The notes beneath the pieces were generated by a model. The model was not told the origin of the DNA, made no database searches, and saw only the letters and a list, made by a program, of their open reading frames with translations. The translations under genes and the position numbers were made by a program. From Bostrychus sinensis (Eukaryota; Chordata; Actinopteri; Gobiiformes; Eleotridae), in NCBI GenBank assembly GCA_020698575.1, contig CM036252.1, positions 10,925,992 to 10,989,991 of the forward strand: 64,000 nt of DNA, in the 5' to 3' direction. Of the stretch, positions 22,130 to 33,446 are shown piece after piece; the first letter of the stretch is position 1, and the number at the start of each line of letters is the position of its first letter.

Positions 22130-23507
22130 GGTTCAGTTAGCACAAAGAATAAAACAATGCTGTCACTATCTCTTCAATCAAGATTATTTATGTATTTTCT
22201 TTGACACCTTTGGGTCAAAGAAAGCTGGCAAAAAAAGATGCTGCCTCCTTGCCATCCCTTTGTTGACAGTATTCAAAGTGTATGTTTATTAGTAAATTCT
22301 CAAAAAGTATAGGAGGGGATAGGATCATTTCCCAAAACAGAAAAGTTGTCTTAAAGACCGTTCCAGTTCCAGGTCTAGGCAAAACTCTCTCAGTTTAGTT
22401 TAGATTTTGGTTAAGGAGACAAACCCAAAAATTCCTCCATGAGCTGCTCTTGGTGATGGTGGCGTGGAAAACTGTCCCACATTGTTCCCACAACTAAAGC
22501 TGGGAACACAGTAAACGACTTTTCCAGTCATTACAGATTTGGAAAAAACTAGGAGCTCACACAAACCGGTTTCAGCAGATTTTGTTCTTACAGCTGGGGA
22601 GGACACATTTAACGACTGCACCAGTGGCGAGAGTCGGCTTTAAAATGTAAACATGTTTAACTGACTGCAACTGAGGTCTGGGCAAGTCTTTAAACCTCAC
22701 ACACCAACACATTTCTGGGCTTACGACTCCCTGCAACTAGTGCTGTCTGGTACAGAACACACATGAACACGTGAACTGTTAATCGTTGTAAAATTGGGCA
22801 CAAAAATCATGTTTATCTCCAGCTTTAAGCTCAGGACAAATTGGGAACAGGATTGTTATCAGGGTCTTCAGAAATAATAAAATATTTGTCACATTCAGAA
22901 AAATGGCCACTTGGCCAGCCTAGCAATGGGTTTAGATAATATTAGCAAAAATTTTACTAATACACAGAGAAAACGCACATCAGAAACGTTTTTGAGGAAC
23001 TGCACAAGTAATATGACAAATATTTAACTCAATAAATAATGGATATCCACCCACCTGTTTGCAGTGATGGGGTCCTTGGCCTTCATGATCCTTTGGCTGC
23101 TGCTGGTGACAGGTGAAGGGACTGCAGCAATATTGCTTTGCATATGTCATTTTAATAAAAAAAAAAATGACTTGGATGCTAAGGTGCAGTAACCAAATAT
23201 GAATTGCCCACAGGTGCAGGCTTTGCCTCATGTGTAATTCTTTGAAAACAACTGCAGAGAAGGTGGAGCCAGGCTGTTGGCCTACATGGCTTACTGCTTA
23301 GTGTTAATTATTGAGTTAGCCAAGTCGGCTAGCACAAAAAAATGGTGCAAAAGAGAAAATGGATAGTACGTAATATTATAGCAGACAGAGTAGACGTACT
23401 GTATGTTGAAAGAGATCACCAAATGCGCTTTCAGTCGCTGTGACTTGGGGTTGCACAAAAACTGAGTTGAAATGTTTTTGTTTTTTTTCTTTGACAACAG
23501 CCTTGTT
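22130..23507. other. Intergenic, repeat-derived in part
   Basis: No gene recognised. Near 22496 the sequence AAAGCTGGGAACACAGTAAA resembles the left end of the piggyBac-like element at 37654-38303, and 22590-22640 (ACACATTTAACGACTGC) belongs to the same repeat type. The remainder is AT-rich and contains the 3' flank of receptor D near 23400-23507. Confidence 0.4.
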
Positions 23508-24386
23508 TTATGCTGCTGGTTTAGCCTTGCCTTCACAACATGACCATTTCCCCAAGTGGTGCAGGAACAGCAGAGGCAGCACCAGACTGCTGGGCAAACT
23601 GAACCAAGCTGCAGAGTTCATTAAGGCACAGCCGTCCATTTCATTCAGGGTCAGGCTCAGGACGTCACAAACCAATGTTCCTATGGCTCCAAAAAGCAGC
23701 ACTCCCAGAATTATAACAACAGTGCGGAAAGCCCTCTTCTTTGATTGGTCCAGCTTCTCTTTGTGGTCGCCCACTTTGGCTGGCCCTGGACGAATCAGAA
23801 CGCAGAGAACCGCGACGCTGCAAAAAGAAATGATTATAAAGGCAGCAGCCAGCGAGAAGAACAACATCGTTACCTGGGCGACATCTGAAAGAAAAACAAG
23901 TCCAGCCCAAAACAGACTGAGCAGCCAAAGACAACCGATGCAAATGTTTCGAATCATGACTCCGCCCCTTTTCTTCAAACCGAGGTACGTGATTGGGTGA
24001 ACCACTGCCAGGTAGCGCTCCACACAGGTAAGGGAGTTGAAGTGGACTTTGGCGGAGGTCGGGGAGAGAAGCGAGAAACTTAATTTCATTAAAACGTTTT
24101 TCTCATAGTACGCAGCGGCACAGTACACCACACTGCCACAAACAGGAAGAACCTCCATAGCAGCCATGTGGTAAGTGAAGTGGTCCAAGTGACTGGACGG
24201 ACGACGCTGTTTCCATCGACGAAAGCCCAAAACGAGAATAAAAATGGACAGCGGCAGTAGAAGCAGAGTGGCAACAGTGAAAGAGAAGAAAATGTTAATG
24301 CCGACTGGATCCGTTAAGCAGAAAAACGCGTAAGAGGTGTTACTCATGTGCAGCGTAGTGTTAAAAAATGATGAGTTAGTCTCCAT
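23508..24386 (-). CDS. Receptor D: rhodopsin-like GPCR, uncharacterised fish family
   Basis: 292 residues, start METNSSFFNTTL. A 3' splice site (TTTCGCAG, minus strand) lies 8 bases before the ATG, so the 14 open codons further upstream are probably intron. N-terminal sequons NSS, NTT and NTS. TM1 ends FRRWKQRRPSS; TM2 is shifted to DHFTYHMAAMEVLPVCG, again with Glu; TM3 ends CVERYLAVVHPITYLGLKKR; TM4 contains GCLWLLSLFWAGL; TM5 ends SVAVLCVLIRPGPAKVGD; TM6 starts QSKKRAFRTVVIILG; TM7 is LPSSLVLPLLFLHHLGKW. It lacks the SHSDVF loop form seen in B, C, F and H (SHLDHFTY here). Confidence 0.85.
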   Translation of the reverse strand: METNSSFFNTTLHMSNTSYAFFCLTDPVGINIFFSFTVATLLLLPLSIFILVLGFRRWKQRRPSSHLDHFTYHMAAMEVLPVCGSVVYCAAAYYEKNVLMKLSFSLLSPTSAKVHFNSLTCVERYLAVVHPITYLGLKKRGGVMIRNICIGCLWLLSLFWAGLVFLSDVAQVTMLFFSLAAAFIIISFCSVAVLCVLIRPGPAKVGDHKEKLDQSKKRAFRTVVIILGVLLFGAIGTLVCDVLSLTLNEMDGCALMNSAAWFSLPSSLVLPLLFLHHLGKWSCCEGKAKPAA

Positions 24387-24659
24387 CTTCACACCTGCGA
24401 AATAAAACATAGTTGGGTACTTGTACACATTTTAATCCTTCTTCCCTCTCAATCTGCATAACAGACGCTAAGATTTTTATTAAGAGTAGCTGATAGGTAT
24501 AATACTGATGTGTGTTTCCTGTATCTACATTATATTCCTACTTTAATATTTCTACTTTTAAAATAGCAGGTTTTCTACTTCTTCCACTCCTTTAGCAATA
24601 TTGAAGATGATAGCCTGCATAGGGACATTTTCACTTTTTTAATCATGGAGCAGTGGGAT
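24387..24659. promoter_or_regulatory. 5' flank of receptor D
   Basis: This stretch holds the splice acceptor of receptor D and the start of its upstream intron. No promoter motif is evident, and no shared block with the G/I/J or H promoters was found. Confidence 0.3.
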
Positions 24660-24850
24660 TCTTCTTCAGGTCTTGAGCCAGGATCCTGGTCAGGAGCATC
24701 TAGCTCAGAGGATTCGCCTTTTGTGTATGGTTTAGGTTGAGAACATGCAAACTCCAAACAGAAAGGCCCCACATGGTCCAGGATTTGAACCATGGACCTT
24801 GCTGTGGGGCAACAGTGCAGCTACTGTGGTGCTATCAGTGTATCATTGAT
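24660..24850 (-). mobile_element. tRNA-derived SINE
   Basis: Read on the minus strand: GTTGCCCCACAGCAAGGTCC, then GGTTCAAATCC (box B), GTGGGGCCTTTCTGTTTGGA and GTTTGCATGTTCTC. The order is the same as in the SINE at 30000-30175. Both end with GACCAGGATCCTGGCTCA-like sequence, so they belong to one family. Box A is degraded. Confidence 0.75.
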
Positions 24851-26040
24851 ATGACTTCTGTGCTGGAGTCTTGGAGATGGATTGGGGCAGATCCCACACA
24901 CATCCCATGACCATTAAAATCCTAATGACATGCTGTGTTTATATATAACCATATGTGAGTTCTGTAAGCAGTCAATCAAACTTTCCTAAAGCCACAGTTA
25001 TCCTTAAAATAAAAACCACAAGTTCATTATTTCCATGATTGTTTCAGAGTCAGAAATTGCAGTAATAAAAGGCACAAACAACTAAAATAAAGTTAATAAC
25101 ATTTTTAAAAAAGAGTAACGAAATTGCACCCCACTGTTTGCATTTGATAGCTCACATACTAAATAAGAAGGGGCAAGTCCATGAAGGGCTTTAAAAACAA
25201 ATATTAAAAGTTTAAAATCAACTCTGAAGCGTCCTGGGAGCCAGAGGAGGGAGTACAGGATGGGAGTGATGTGACTGTGTCATCGAGTGTTGGTCAGAAG
25301 ATGAGCAGCAGTGTTTTGCACCAGTTACATCCGAGTGAGAGCGCACTGGTTCACACCAATACAAAACGCATTGCACTAATCAATGCAGGAACTAATTAAA
25401 TAAGTTTTCCTAGGTCATTCTGACAAAAGCCAGAAGACAAAGCAGGAAAAAGCTGGCTTTTACAATGCTGGCAACCTGTCAAGTTTCAGACAGTTGTCAA
25501 ACTTAACTCCCAAAATTTTTCACAACTGGTTTACTGTAGGGGCCAGAGCGCCAAGACCAACTTCAACAAACAAGGCTGACGTAAAATTAATAGCATGTAG
25601 TAAAAGAACAGCTCTGAAAAGTGTATAGAAGCGACTTGCGCTAATTAAAAGTGACATTTACTTGATAAAATATCAGCATATGTCTCTTAAGAGTGGAATT
25701 AATTCTATTTGAAATCTATACTCACCACTGTTTTGCTGGTTCCCAGTGGTCTTCTGGCAGGTCTTGTGATCCTTGACACTGTTCTGGTGTTGTGTGGTGT
25801 GACAGAGCAGCTGGGTCTATAGGAGGACTCTATCATGACTACAGTCTAATGGGTTTTGCATGTTCCAAAGCAATGCAGACTCTATTATAATCTTTAGGGT
25901 TTTACACGCAAATGCATTTCCCCCACAGTCTGCAGATCCTGCATCCAAAACCTACAGTAACATGCACAGGCACAGAATGTTCTGGAAAGGTCTTTTTTTT
26001 TTCAGTAGTAGTAGTTCAATTTAAAGTTAAATACAAAGTC
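24851..26040. repeat. LINE 3'-end-like repeat and AT-rich sequence
   Basis: Positions about 25130-25660 read like the 3' region of a fish L2-type LINE. They contain GTCCATGAAGGGCTTTAAAA, AAAATCAACTCTGAAGCG, GGGAGTGATGTGACTGTG and AGATGAGCAGCAGTGTTTTG. No coding part is visible. The remainder has no recognised feature. Confidence 0.45.
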
Positions 26041-27882
26041 TACACTGTAAAAGATTTCTGTAAATTTACACCAAATTTTCAACAATAATAACCTGTTATT
26101 TTGAGATGCAGCATTTACCTGGTAATTAATTCTTTTAAAAGTAAAATTACAAACCATTGCATATATTTTAACCATATTAAAATGTATTTATAAAAAACAG
26201 TTACATACCGTTAATTCACTATCCTAAAAACTAAACTAACAGTCTCATCCAATATTTTTGGAATTCTGGGAAAGCTTCAGCCTCGCTGGGGACCACATGC
26301 ACATGTGAAGAGAAGACTGATTTGTTTTTCATCAACACTCATCCAGTATTTTTGGTGGGTAAGTCATTTTTTTTTAAATTCACATATAAAAGTTATGTGT
26401 TTTATGAAAAGAAACATTGTCTTTATTATGTGGCATTAAATAAATTCAGCAGACAGTTCATGGTGTTCCTCTCTGGATGCACATTCAAACATGCCTTCTG
26501 ACTTTCATGGGCATGTAACTGTTTAAATCCAGGGAATATACTATACATTAACAGACTTGACTGCATTTAAATAGGCATTTAGTTGCAAAAGTTCCTTTTT
26601 GTGCGTTTGAGCTAAGCAAGCTACTGAACTGTGAATAAATCAAGCAAACATTCATACAGTAGCGGTCATGCTCCATTCCATGCTCGACTCTCTTTACCCA
26701 CGGGCTCTGGCTTCAGCGCGGAGCCCGGTGTTATGCCACGAAATGTCTGCCTGCCACAAGTGGTCTCTCCTTTGAGAACGTAGGCAAATTTCCCCATTGA
26801 CTTACCAACGTTATCGTTAATGTTAAGAAATAGGCTAAGCAAGTAACGTGCATTTTAGCTGTGTTGAAATCTCTAGTTGCCATTATATTTTTTATCATTT
26901 TGGGGCAGTAACACTGTTGCCTTAATAGATTGCAATTTTAGTAACGCAGTACCCTAATAACGCTGTTTTAATCTCTAACTCTGTAATTACATTAGAGGTA
27001 CTATCTCAAGTAATGACGCATTACTATTGGGTTACATTTTTGTGATAATCGGGCCAGTGAGCGCTGTATTGATCTCCAAACGCTGCTCTAATTTACTTCC
27101 CGTCTCGTCTCATCTGTTCCTCCCGCTTTCCCTCACAAAACCGCAGCACGGAACATCAGCCCCGTCTCTGATTGGATGTTGTACCGTCTGTCTCCACCTC
27201 TTCCCCCTCTAGCCCACTCCAGTTCACGTGAGGACAAAGGCTGTAACCGAACGTCATCCCTAACCCCTCAATCACTATATAGTCCTGTAATATATAGCGG
27301 GCTATATAGGGCACTCATTTGTGAACGATTCGGACACTCGCACACTATTTGTGCGCCCGCAGGTGAATATGTGACTTGCCGGTGATCATGTGACTCTGGC
27401 GTCTGTGTAAAAAAATGTTCGTCTAAACTCCGCTGATAATGTTCTTCTGTGATAAAGCCTAACCGGACTCACCTGATGTTTTAGTATTTATAGATAAATA
27501 TTAGTCATACATGTGATATTTAACATGAATTGTCGCTATAATAAATAAAACGGACTGGATTATTGCAGCTCTGTGCCTTACGTGGGGAGGCTGAATCCTG
27601 GGTAAGCTAACGTTAGCAATTTTACACCGCAATGGTTTATTTAAGAGCTTTTTTATTTCTGATTATGACCTGATAGGAGTTTAAAAAAAAAAAAAAAGGT
27701 TCCATTCAGACGTGTTGTGTACAGTTTAAAGACCTGTCGCGGTCCCGCTGTTCTCCCAAACTTGCAAAGCATTATGTCTATACTGATCGTGACCATGAAA
27801 TATATCAAGAAAGTGACCATTAAATATAGTACAATATAGATTTAAAGTGATGGTAATGTTGTAATGTTATGTTGTTTTTTAG

Positions 27883-29117
27883 GAATCCATGAGTACAGCT
27901 GACATCGAGAACGCATTTGACTTACCTGCAACTCCTCGCCTCATCCTGCTTGGTATGTTTTTCATTCATCCACTCACACGTCTGTCTATCATTCATCCAC
28001 TCACACGTCTGTCTATCATTCATCCACTCACACCTCTGTCTATCATTCATCCACTCACACCTCTGTCTATCATTCATCCACTCACACGTCTGTCTATCAT
28101 TCATCCACTCACACCTCTGTCTATCATTCATCCACTCACACGTCTGTCTATCATTCATCCACTCACACGTCTGTCTATCATTCATCCACTCACACCTCTG
28201 TCTATCATTCATCCACTCACACCTCTGTCTATCATTCATCCACTCACACCTCTGTCTATCATTCATCCACTCACACCTCTGTCTATCATTCATCCACTCA
28301 CACGTCTGTCTATCATTCATCCACTCACACGTCTGTCTATCATTCATCTACACACACACGCACACACGCACACACACACACACACCTCTGTCTGTCCTTT
28401 AACTACACACACATCTGTCTATCATTCATCCACTAACACATCTGTCTGCATCCATGCACTCACACACATGTCTATTATTCATTTACTCACCCACTCAAGT
28501 TACACAAATAAAACAATTCACAGCAAGGCTACACTCTCTATTGCATTTGCTTTTCCTTTCTTTTATTTTCTCTTCTATTAAACTTGCATTATGACGCTGT
28601 TACATTTTTTTTTTTAGTTTCAGGTGACACAGGGGGAAGGACACATAATCTGTGAAGGAATACAGCCAACGTTTTGACTGGACTTGCTGCTGTGTTTGCA
28701 ACGTACTACAACTTTAATCTTCAATACCAACAAGAGGCAGCCTGCACACTTGAGTTTATCCAAAGGTAAGCAATGTAATAACATGCATGAATTTATACAG
28801 ATTACAGTAAGTATATTTAGTGTATACACCAACATCAGTCTGTTACTCATTCTCCCACACACACACACACACACACATCGATCATTCATCCACTCACATG
28901 TCTATCATTCATTTACACACACATCTGTCTATCATTCATCTACCTATTTTGCAGGCGCTTCATTGGGATCAATCCTGAGAGAGGGACCAAAACAGCACAG
29001 AGAACCACTGTTTCCAAAAAAACTGGAAAAGCCACAGAAAAAAAAGTCATGACAGTCAACCCACGTGTTTCCACACTCCTAAGGAAACTACTGGATTTTG
29101 AGTGGGATTTTGTTTAG
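27883..29117 (+). pseudogene. 3' exons of an uncharacterised fish gene, decayed
   Basis: Three exons with splice sites: 27883-27952 (MSTADIENAFDLPATPRLIL), about 28624-28765, and 28955-29117. The middle exon carries LTGLAAVFATYYNFNLQYQ and ACTLEFIQR at its end. The last exon reads RFIGINPERGTKTAQ, a Lys-rich stretch (SKKTGKATEKK), then VNPRVSTLLRKLLDFEWDFV and stop. I recall this YNFN..TLEFIQR..GINPE..FEW pattern from many unnamed fish predicted proteins, function unknown. At the 5' side of the middle exon three frames must be stitched (stops near 28652 and 28678), so this copy is probably broken. Exon phases otherwise agree (1, then 2). Confidence 0.6.
27960..28350. repeat. 27-bp minisatellite in the intron of the TIR-borne gene
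   Basis: About 14 tandem copies of a 27-bp unit (CATTCATCCACTCACACGTC + TGTCTAT), with a C/G variant at one position (ACACGTC or ACACCTC). Because 27 is a multiple of three, several frames stay open by chance on both strands. A (CA)n tract follows at 28350-28385 and diverged units continue to 28500 and at 28860-28940. Confidence 0.95.
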
Positions 29118-29429
29118 TTCTTTCTTTCAGCCTGATTATTTGTTTTGTTTTATTTTGATTTGTTTTATATTTGTATTACTCCCTTCTGCTATGTTGAAAG
29201 AGTGAGGTTACACCTCGGGCAGTTGGTGATTTAAAATTTAGATTTAACTTACTTCTTGAGACTGTTCACATGCCCCTCCATGTTAGAAAGCTGGTAAATA
29301 CGGAAGCCGTAAGTGGCCATCGATTAAAAACAAAAAGAAGCCAGCATTGTTGTTCATTATGGAGTCTGATTAATGTTTTCAGAAGCTTTTATATAATGTT
29401 TAAACATTTTAATAAAGTTCTTTACAAAA

Positions 29430-29462
<33 letters not shown>

Positions 29463-29776
29463 GTTATTGTTATTGTTATTATTATTATTATTATTATTAT
29501 ATCAAGTAGCTACCTTTTATAAACTAGTACGGTAAATATATGTAAAAAGTTATGTCAGGTGTTAAAAAACATTACTATGCAGTTTCCTGGGCATGTGATT
29601 TAACAAATAAATACTATTTTACTCAATAAAAACACATAGACCTAATGTGATTTCATGAACAGCATTAAGCTGTTAAAAGTAGAAACAGTAAAAACTTGCT
29701 GAAGATACAGTAACATAATGGCAACTGTACTGCCAGTTGATTACTGTTTTTTTACAAGGAGATTCTTTACAGTGTA

Positions 29777-29926
29777 TATAAACTAGATCTGGTACATACA
29801 GAGTGAGAGATTTCAATCATTTATTTGTGCATTATAATTGTGTTGGTCACAGCTGTTGAAAATCAAAATTCACTATGTCATAAAAATATAATACTGTATA
29901 TATAATCAAACAAATGTGCTCTAAAT
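29777..29926. other. Short spacer
   Basis: AT-rich spacer between the large TIR element and the hAT element. No feature seen. Confidence 0.3.
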
Positions 29927-30234
29927 CTGTCATTCCCAAAGTCAAGAGTGTCGTGATCCTGTAAAGAATCAGAAAATCCCACGCAGACCCCCAACAGTAA
30001 AACTGGTGGCAAATGGTTAGAACTCTTGCCTCTCAGCAGAAGGTCCCGGGTTTGATTCCCAGACCGCGTGGGGCCTATCTGTGTGGAGTCTGCATATTCT
30101 CCCTGCGTCTGGGTGGGTTTCCTCCATCAACCTAAAACATGCAACAGGCTAATTCTCCAGCTGGGTTCTGCTGACCAGGATCCTGGCTCAGATCTCTCCA
30201 CCAGGGGCTCTGGACCCCAGTTTGGGAATCACTG
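29927..30234 (+). mobile_element. hAT element with perfect 8-bp duplication and internal SINE
   Basis: Termini CTGTCATTCCCAAAGT (left) and complement CAGTGATTCCCAAACT (right) are flanked by CTCTAAAT on both sides (29919-29926 and 30235-30242). Within it, about 30000-30175 is a tRNA-derived SINE: GGTTAGAACTCTTGCCTCTC, box B GGTTTGATTCC, GTGGGGCCTATCTGTGTGGA and GTCTGCATATTCTCCC. No transposase is present. Confidence 0.85.
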
Positions 30235-30242
30235 CTCTAAAT

Positions 30243-31208
30243 ATTTATGGTAATTTTCAGTAGACTCGGTTTGATTGAGGACTAAAGCTGCATCATAATT
30301 TCATTTTTCATTTGGTGTGGTTCACTTTCACACTGCACTTTGTCAAATGAACCAAACTTTTTGATAAAGGCACTGCTTTCTTCGCCTGCGTGGCACAACA
30401 ACAGGAAAACAATGAACAAGAAACCTCTCATCTGTTGAGACGAGCAACTTCCTTTTCTGTCTCATGCAAACAAAAACGGAGCGGCATCATATTTTAGTGT
30501 CAGATTTATACATTGTAACAATGACGAGGCTGAGTGACAGAACTGATATAACCTAACAGGCCTACTGGTACAATAAATTAATGTGTGTAAATGTATTTAT
30601 ATGTAGGCTTCAGTTATCAAAGTGCTCACTTCATGATTTTAGAGGAACTACTTGTCATTTTGTCATAATTTTGGAGTCAAAAAACAGATTAGAAAACATA
30701 ATTTTTTTACGTATACGATTGTAATGAATATAGGAAAAGATAAATTAGTAGCAGCATTAACAGGCTATAGCCCTTCAGCGTGGGCCGCTTGGTTGTTTGG
30801 GATCGCTGTTTGGTCTGCTTTGCATTCACAAATCTCATCGAACCACATCTGCAACCAAGCCAATCCCTGTGTTTTCAGAGTTTGCATTTTTGGTCTGCAT
30901 CAGAGTTTGATGGTGCATTCACACTTTCCCAGATGAAGCAGACTGCACAAAAGCAGATTACAGTGTTTATTTGTTTAGTTTTAGTATTTCACAGATATTA
31001 TCATAGAATTAAATCAACTTAAATACAAATCTTAAAACTAGAAACAGACCCGAATCAGATCCGGTGGACTTTTGGGCTTTTCAAAAAATAAATCTTGCTA
31101 CACTAAACACTATACATATTCAGCACTTTATTTAACCATTTACAGACATACAATCACTTAAATGGCTAAGCTAACATCAGTGTACTTAATAGATAAGATA
31201 TTATTGTT
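30243..31208. repeat. Degenerate dispersed repeat, no gene seen
   Basis: Two inverted zones at about 30290-30360 and 30780-30940 share phrases such as GGTGTGGTTCACTTTCACAC and GGTGCATTCACACTTTCCCA, suggesting a roughly 0.65-kb MITE. The borders are not sharp. The remainder is AT-rich. Confidence 0.4.
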
Positions 31209-31777
31209 TTATTTTGACCATTTTGTGCCGATGCAGAAATAGCACAGGCAAAATAGCACAGGCAACACAAGACTGCTGGGTATGTTCAGCCACTGAGCTC
31301 TAAAAAAAACAACAAATATTAGTGATAACAAAGCTATGATTGACACAGAAAGCAAATTAAAAAGTATATTCCTAAAGTGGTAAAAGCACACCAACAATGC
31401 AAATGTTTCTAATGACAACTCCATTCTGTTTCCTTTTCAAACGCAGGTACATGATGGGATGAACCACGGCCAAGTAGCGCTCCACACAAACGAGATTATG
31501 AAACAGTATTTGTCCAAATGTCATCATATAAAATAGGTTTTCTCCTACTTTTGACAGAGCCCAGAATACCGATCACCTCTATGATCACTATGTTGAAGGT
31601 GAAGACGTCAGAGTGGTTTGTGTTTGCAGATCGAGAGCGCTGTGTCCTCCATTGTTCAAAACTGATGCAGAGGACGAACATAAACATAGGAAGTAACAAG
31701 ATGTACAGAAAAGTCCACACCCTATAGATGTTTGTACAGACAGAAAACAGAAAACAGATATCGTGCTTAAAATACAA
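31209..31777 (-). pseudogene. Receptor E: decayed GPCR, sister of receptor F
   Basis: Minus-strand fragments align with receptor F. LYILLLPMFMFVLCISFEQW covers TM1; HSDVFTFNIVIIEVIGILGS covers TM2, after which about 50 bp that F has are missing and the frame is lost. The ERY region and GVVIRN loop survive in another frame (31420-31500). TM4 and the SVLCVLIRPGP..QSKR segment before TM6 are deleted. The TM7 part LNIPSSLVLPVLF is followed by a short duplication of GCACAGGCAA. The N-terminal codons of F are also missing. Clearly non-functional. Confidence 0.85.
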
Positions 31778-31929
31778 TATAAAATATAAAATGTAACTTT
31801 CCTGACTATGCTGGATTCTAAATCAACATTTTTATCCACTGGCAACTGGTTCTTGACAGTGCGCAAAAAATTCTCTCCAGTGATTGGTTCTGTTGACGGA
31901 AGTGAGAGAGGGAGGGGGAGAGATATCAC

Positions 31930-32470
31930 TGCCCCGACGCCGACGTGCTCCTAAAGTGTTATTACGCCTTACATTATAGTACCCATTTTTATTCGCTTAG
32001 AAAATCGCCACTTTTCATTTTAGTGTAACTGTACTTGGGTCATGTAACTACTCACGTAACTGTATTTAAACAGGGAAACGTGGAAGAGCTTGGTTGCTTC
32101 TAACTTGAGCCGCGTTTGGATCCATAGGGATATGTTTGGCAAAGCTAAATGCTAACAAATTAGCATCGCTCCCCAGGCTTGCGGGGCACACAGGGCACGC
32201 ACAAAGACCAGAGAGGTACGCTTCAACTCCTCTAAGATCAGGGAAGAACATAGTTTAGTCTGGAAAAATGGTGGACTGTTCCTTTCAGTGGGTCCGAGGC
32301 GTCTTGCGTTGCGTCCCAGTGGAGCGGCTGTACATTTTGCAGCAGAAGCCTGTTTCTGGAGTGTGTAGACGTCCTGTTTTTGTTTTCACGTCCAGTTGTC
32401 GCTCAGCAGCTTGTCATAAACCTTTAGTGGTTAATTTGCTTGCACACTTTGCACCTACATGAGGAAAAAA
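31930..32470. other. Intergenic, no gene seen
   Basis: No supported feature. A CpG-rich phrase near 32290-32330 (GCGTTGCGTCCCAGTGGAGC) weakly resembles 43570-43600 (TTTGTTGCACCCAGTGGC), in line with the proposed duplication. Confidence 0.3.
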
Positions 32471-32629
32471 AGGTGATTATGTTGAACAGAAGCTAATGAA
32501 CCGTAAATGGACCTAGTGCAGGAAGATTGTTTAATTTGAATTTATCATTTGGGGTGAAATATGTAAAAGGTGTACAGTCCTGCTCAGGTTACACATATGA
32601 GGGTTAATGTTTCAGACACAAGAGAATAA
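32471..32629 (+). promoter_or_regulatory. Orphan copy of the receptor H upstream block
   Basis: This block is a close, colinear copy of 43913-44069, which lies just upstream of receptor H. Shared phrases are AGGTGATTATGTT.AACAGA, AGCTAATGAACCG, CAGTCCTGCTCAGGTTACAC, ATATGAGG.TTAA and TTTCAGACACAAGAGAATAA. No H-type coding region follows here, so this is probably the relic promoter of a lost gene in a duplicated unit. Confidence 0.75.
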
Positions 32630-33269
32630 CCAGAGTATCTTTTTTTCCCCATTTTAAATTGTGTGTAAAAATTAACTTTCTTAAAATGTATGTCTCAAAA
32701 TTCAAGAGTCAGTGCAATTAACTGCAGCTTTTAGCACATTTCACCAATAGATCAGTAGAATAACCGATTAAAACATTTACAACATCGCCTTTGACACCTT
32801 AGCATGTCTCCTATTCTGGCCTTTTCTTTCTCAACACATACATATATATTGTATAAAGAAACAAAATATTTAAATAAAACCACATATAAGACAATATCAT
32901 CCATGGGCGTATGATTAAACATGCATCCAACAAATGCCAAATTGTTTTGCTCTTAAACGTAGGAGTCCTGAAAACAAGGCCAGCAAGAGATTAGTCAATT
33001 TATTAAAAACTGCTCTTTTATATTTTTATGTATTTAATTGCACCAAGACTTGTGACCTTCTATGGCAGGATTACTAACCAACTATAAAGACTGTTTTCTT
33101 GTAATAAAGTGGTTCAAACGTGTATATTTTTATGTGAGTATATTGCATAGGTTATGTGTAAAAATAATACTGAGGTTAATGTTTAAATCATGTAGTACTT
33201 CAAATGGATTTACTATTATTCTTTTTTTTAAACACATTGATTTGCCGGAAAGCAATTAATCTTGACCCT

Positions 33270-33446
33270 AGTGTCTGGTTTGCATATGAAGCCCGGAGGT
33301 GGGAGCACTGAACATTATGGTTTTCTCTTATTAAAATCTAATATTTTCCATTAAAACACACACACCCTCTTCATATAAATGCATGGACCTGCCTTCTTAC
33401 TCTCAGTCTGCCCCGAAACAAACCACGAGAGAGAAGCTTATGAGAG
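33270..33446 (+). promoter_or_regulatory. Promoter and 5' leader of receptor G
   Basis: This region is conserved with 46232-46419 and 48580-48762. Shared parts are an upstream box (GAAGCC.G..GGTGGGA.CACT), ATATTTTCCATTAAAA, a TATA-type core CTTCATATAAATGCATGG at 33369-33386 and the leader TCTGCCCYGAAACARACCAC. A second ATG (33440) lies 7 nt before the proposed start, out of frame. The conservation across three copies and the position upstream of the microexon support a promoter role (inference). Confidence 0.7.

Larger units (their letters stand above)
26041..29776. mobile_element. 3.7-kb TIR element carrying a host-like multi-exon gene
   Basis: The left end TACACTGTAAAAGATTTCTG and the right end (complement TACACTGTAAAGAATCTCC) are inverted. 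The ends are AT-rich with GTAAATTTACA and ACAGTAAAAACTT strings. Inside are a possible first exon (ends near 26350 at TTTTTGGTGG/gtaag), a GC-richer promoter-like zone (26690-27380), a second 5' exon-like module (27531-27605), a three-exon coding remnant (27883-29117), a 27-bp minisatellite and an (ATT)n microsatellite (29430-29510). No transposase is seen, so mobilisation in trans is inferred. The target-site duplication could not be defined beyond TA. Confidence 0.6.

Noticed and set aside
27960..28350. Regularly repeated 27-bp units considered as a CRISPR array
   Set aside because: Head-to-tail repeat without unique spacers in a eukaryotic genome; it is a minisatellite.
27889..28581. 230-codon frame running from exon MSTADIENAF into the minisatellite
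   Set aside because: A gtatgt donor follows LILLG at 27953. The rest is intronic 27-bp repeat.
29430..29510. Poly-Tyr open frame
   Set aside because: Translation of an (ATT)n/(TTA)n microsatellite.
30000..30175. Possible tRNA gene (box A/B-like bases)
   Set aside because: No cloverleaf can be drawn. The downstream conserved sequence identifies a tRNA-derived SINE.
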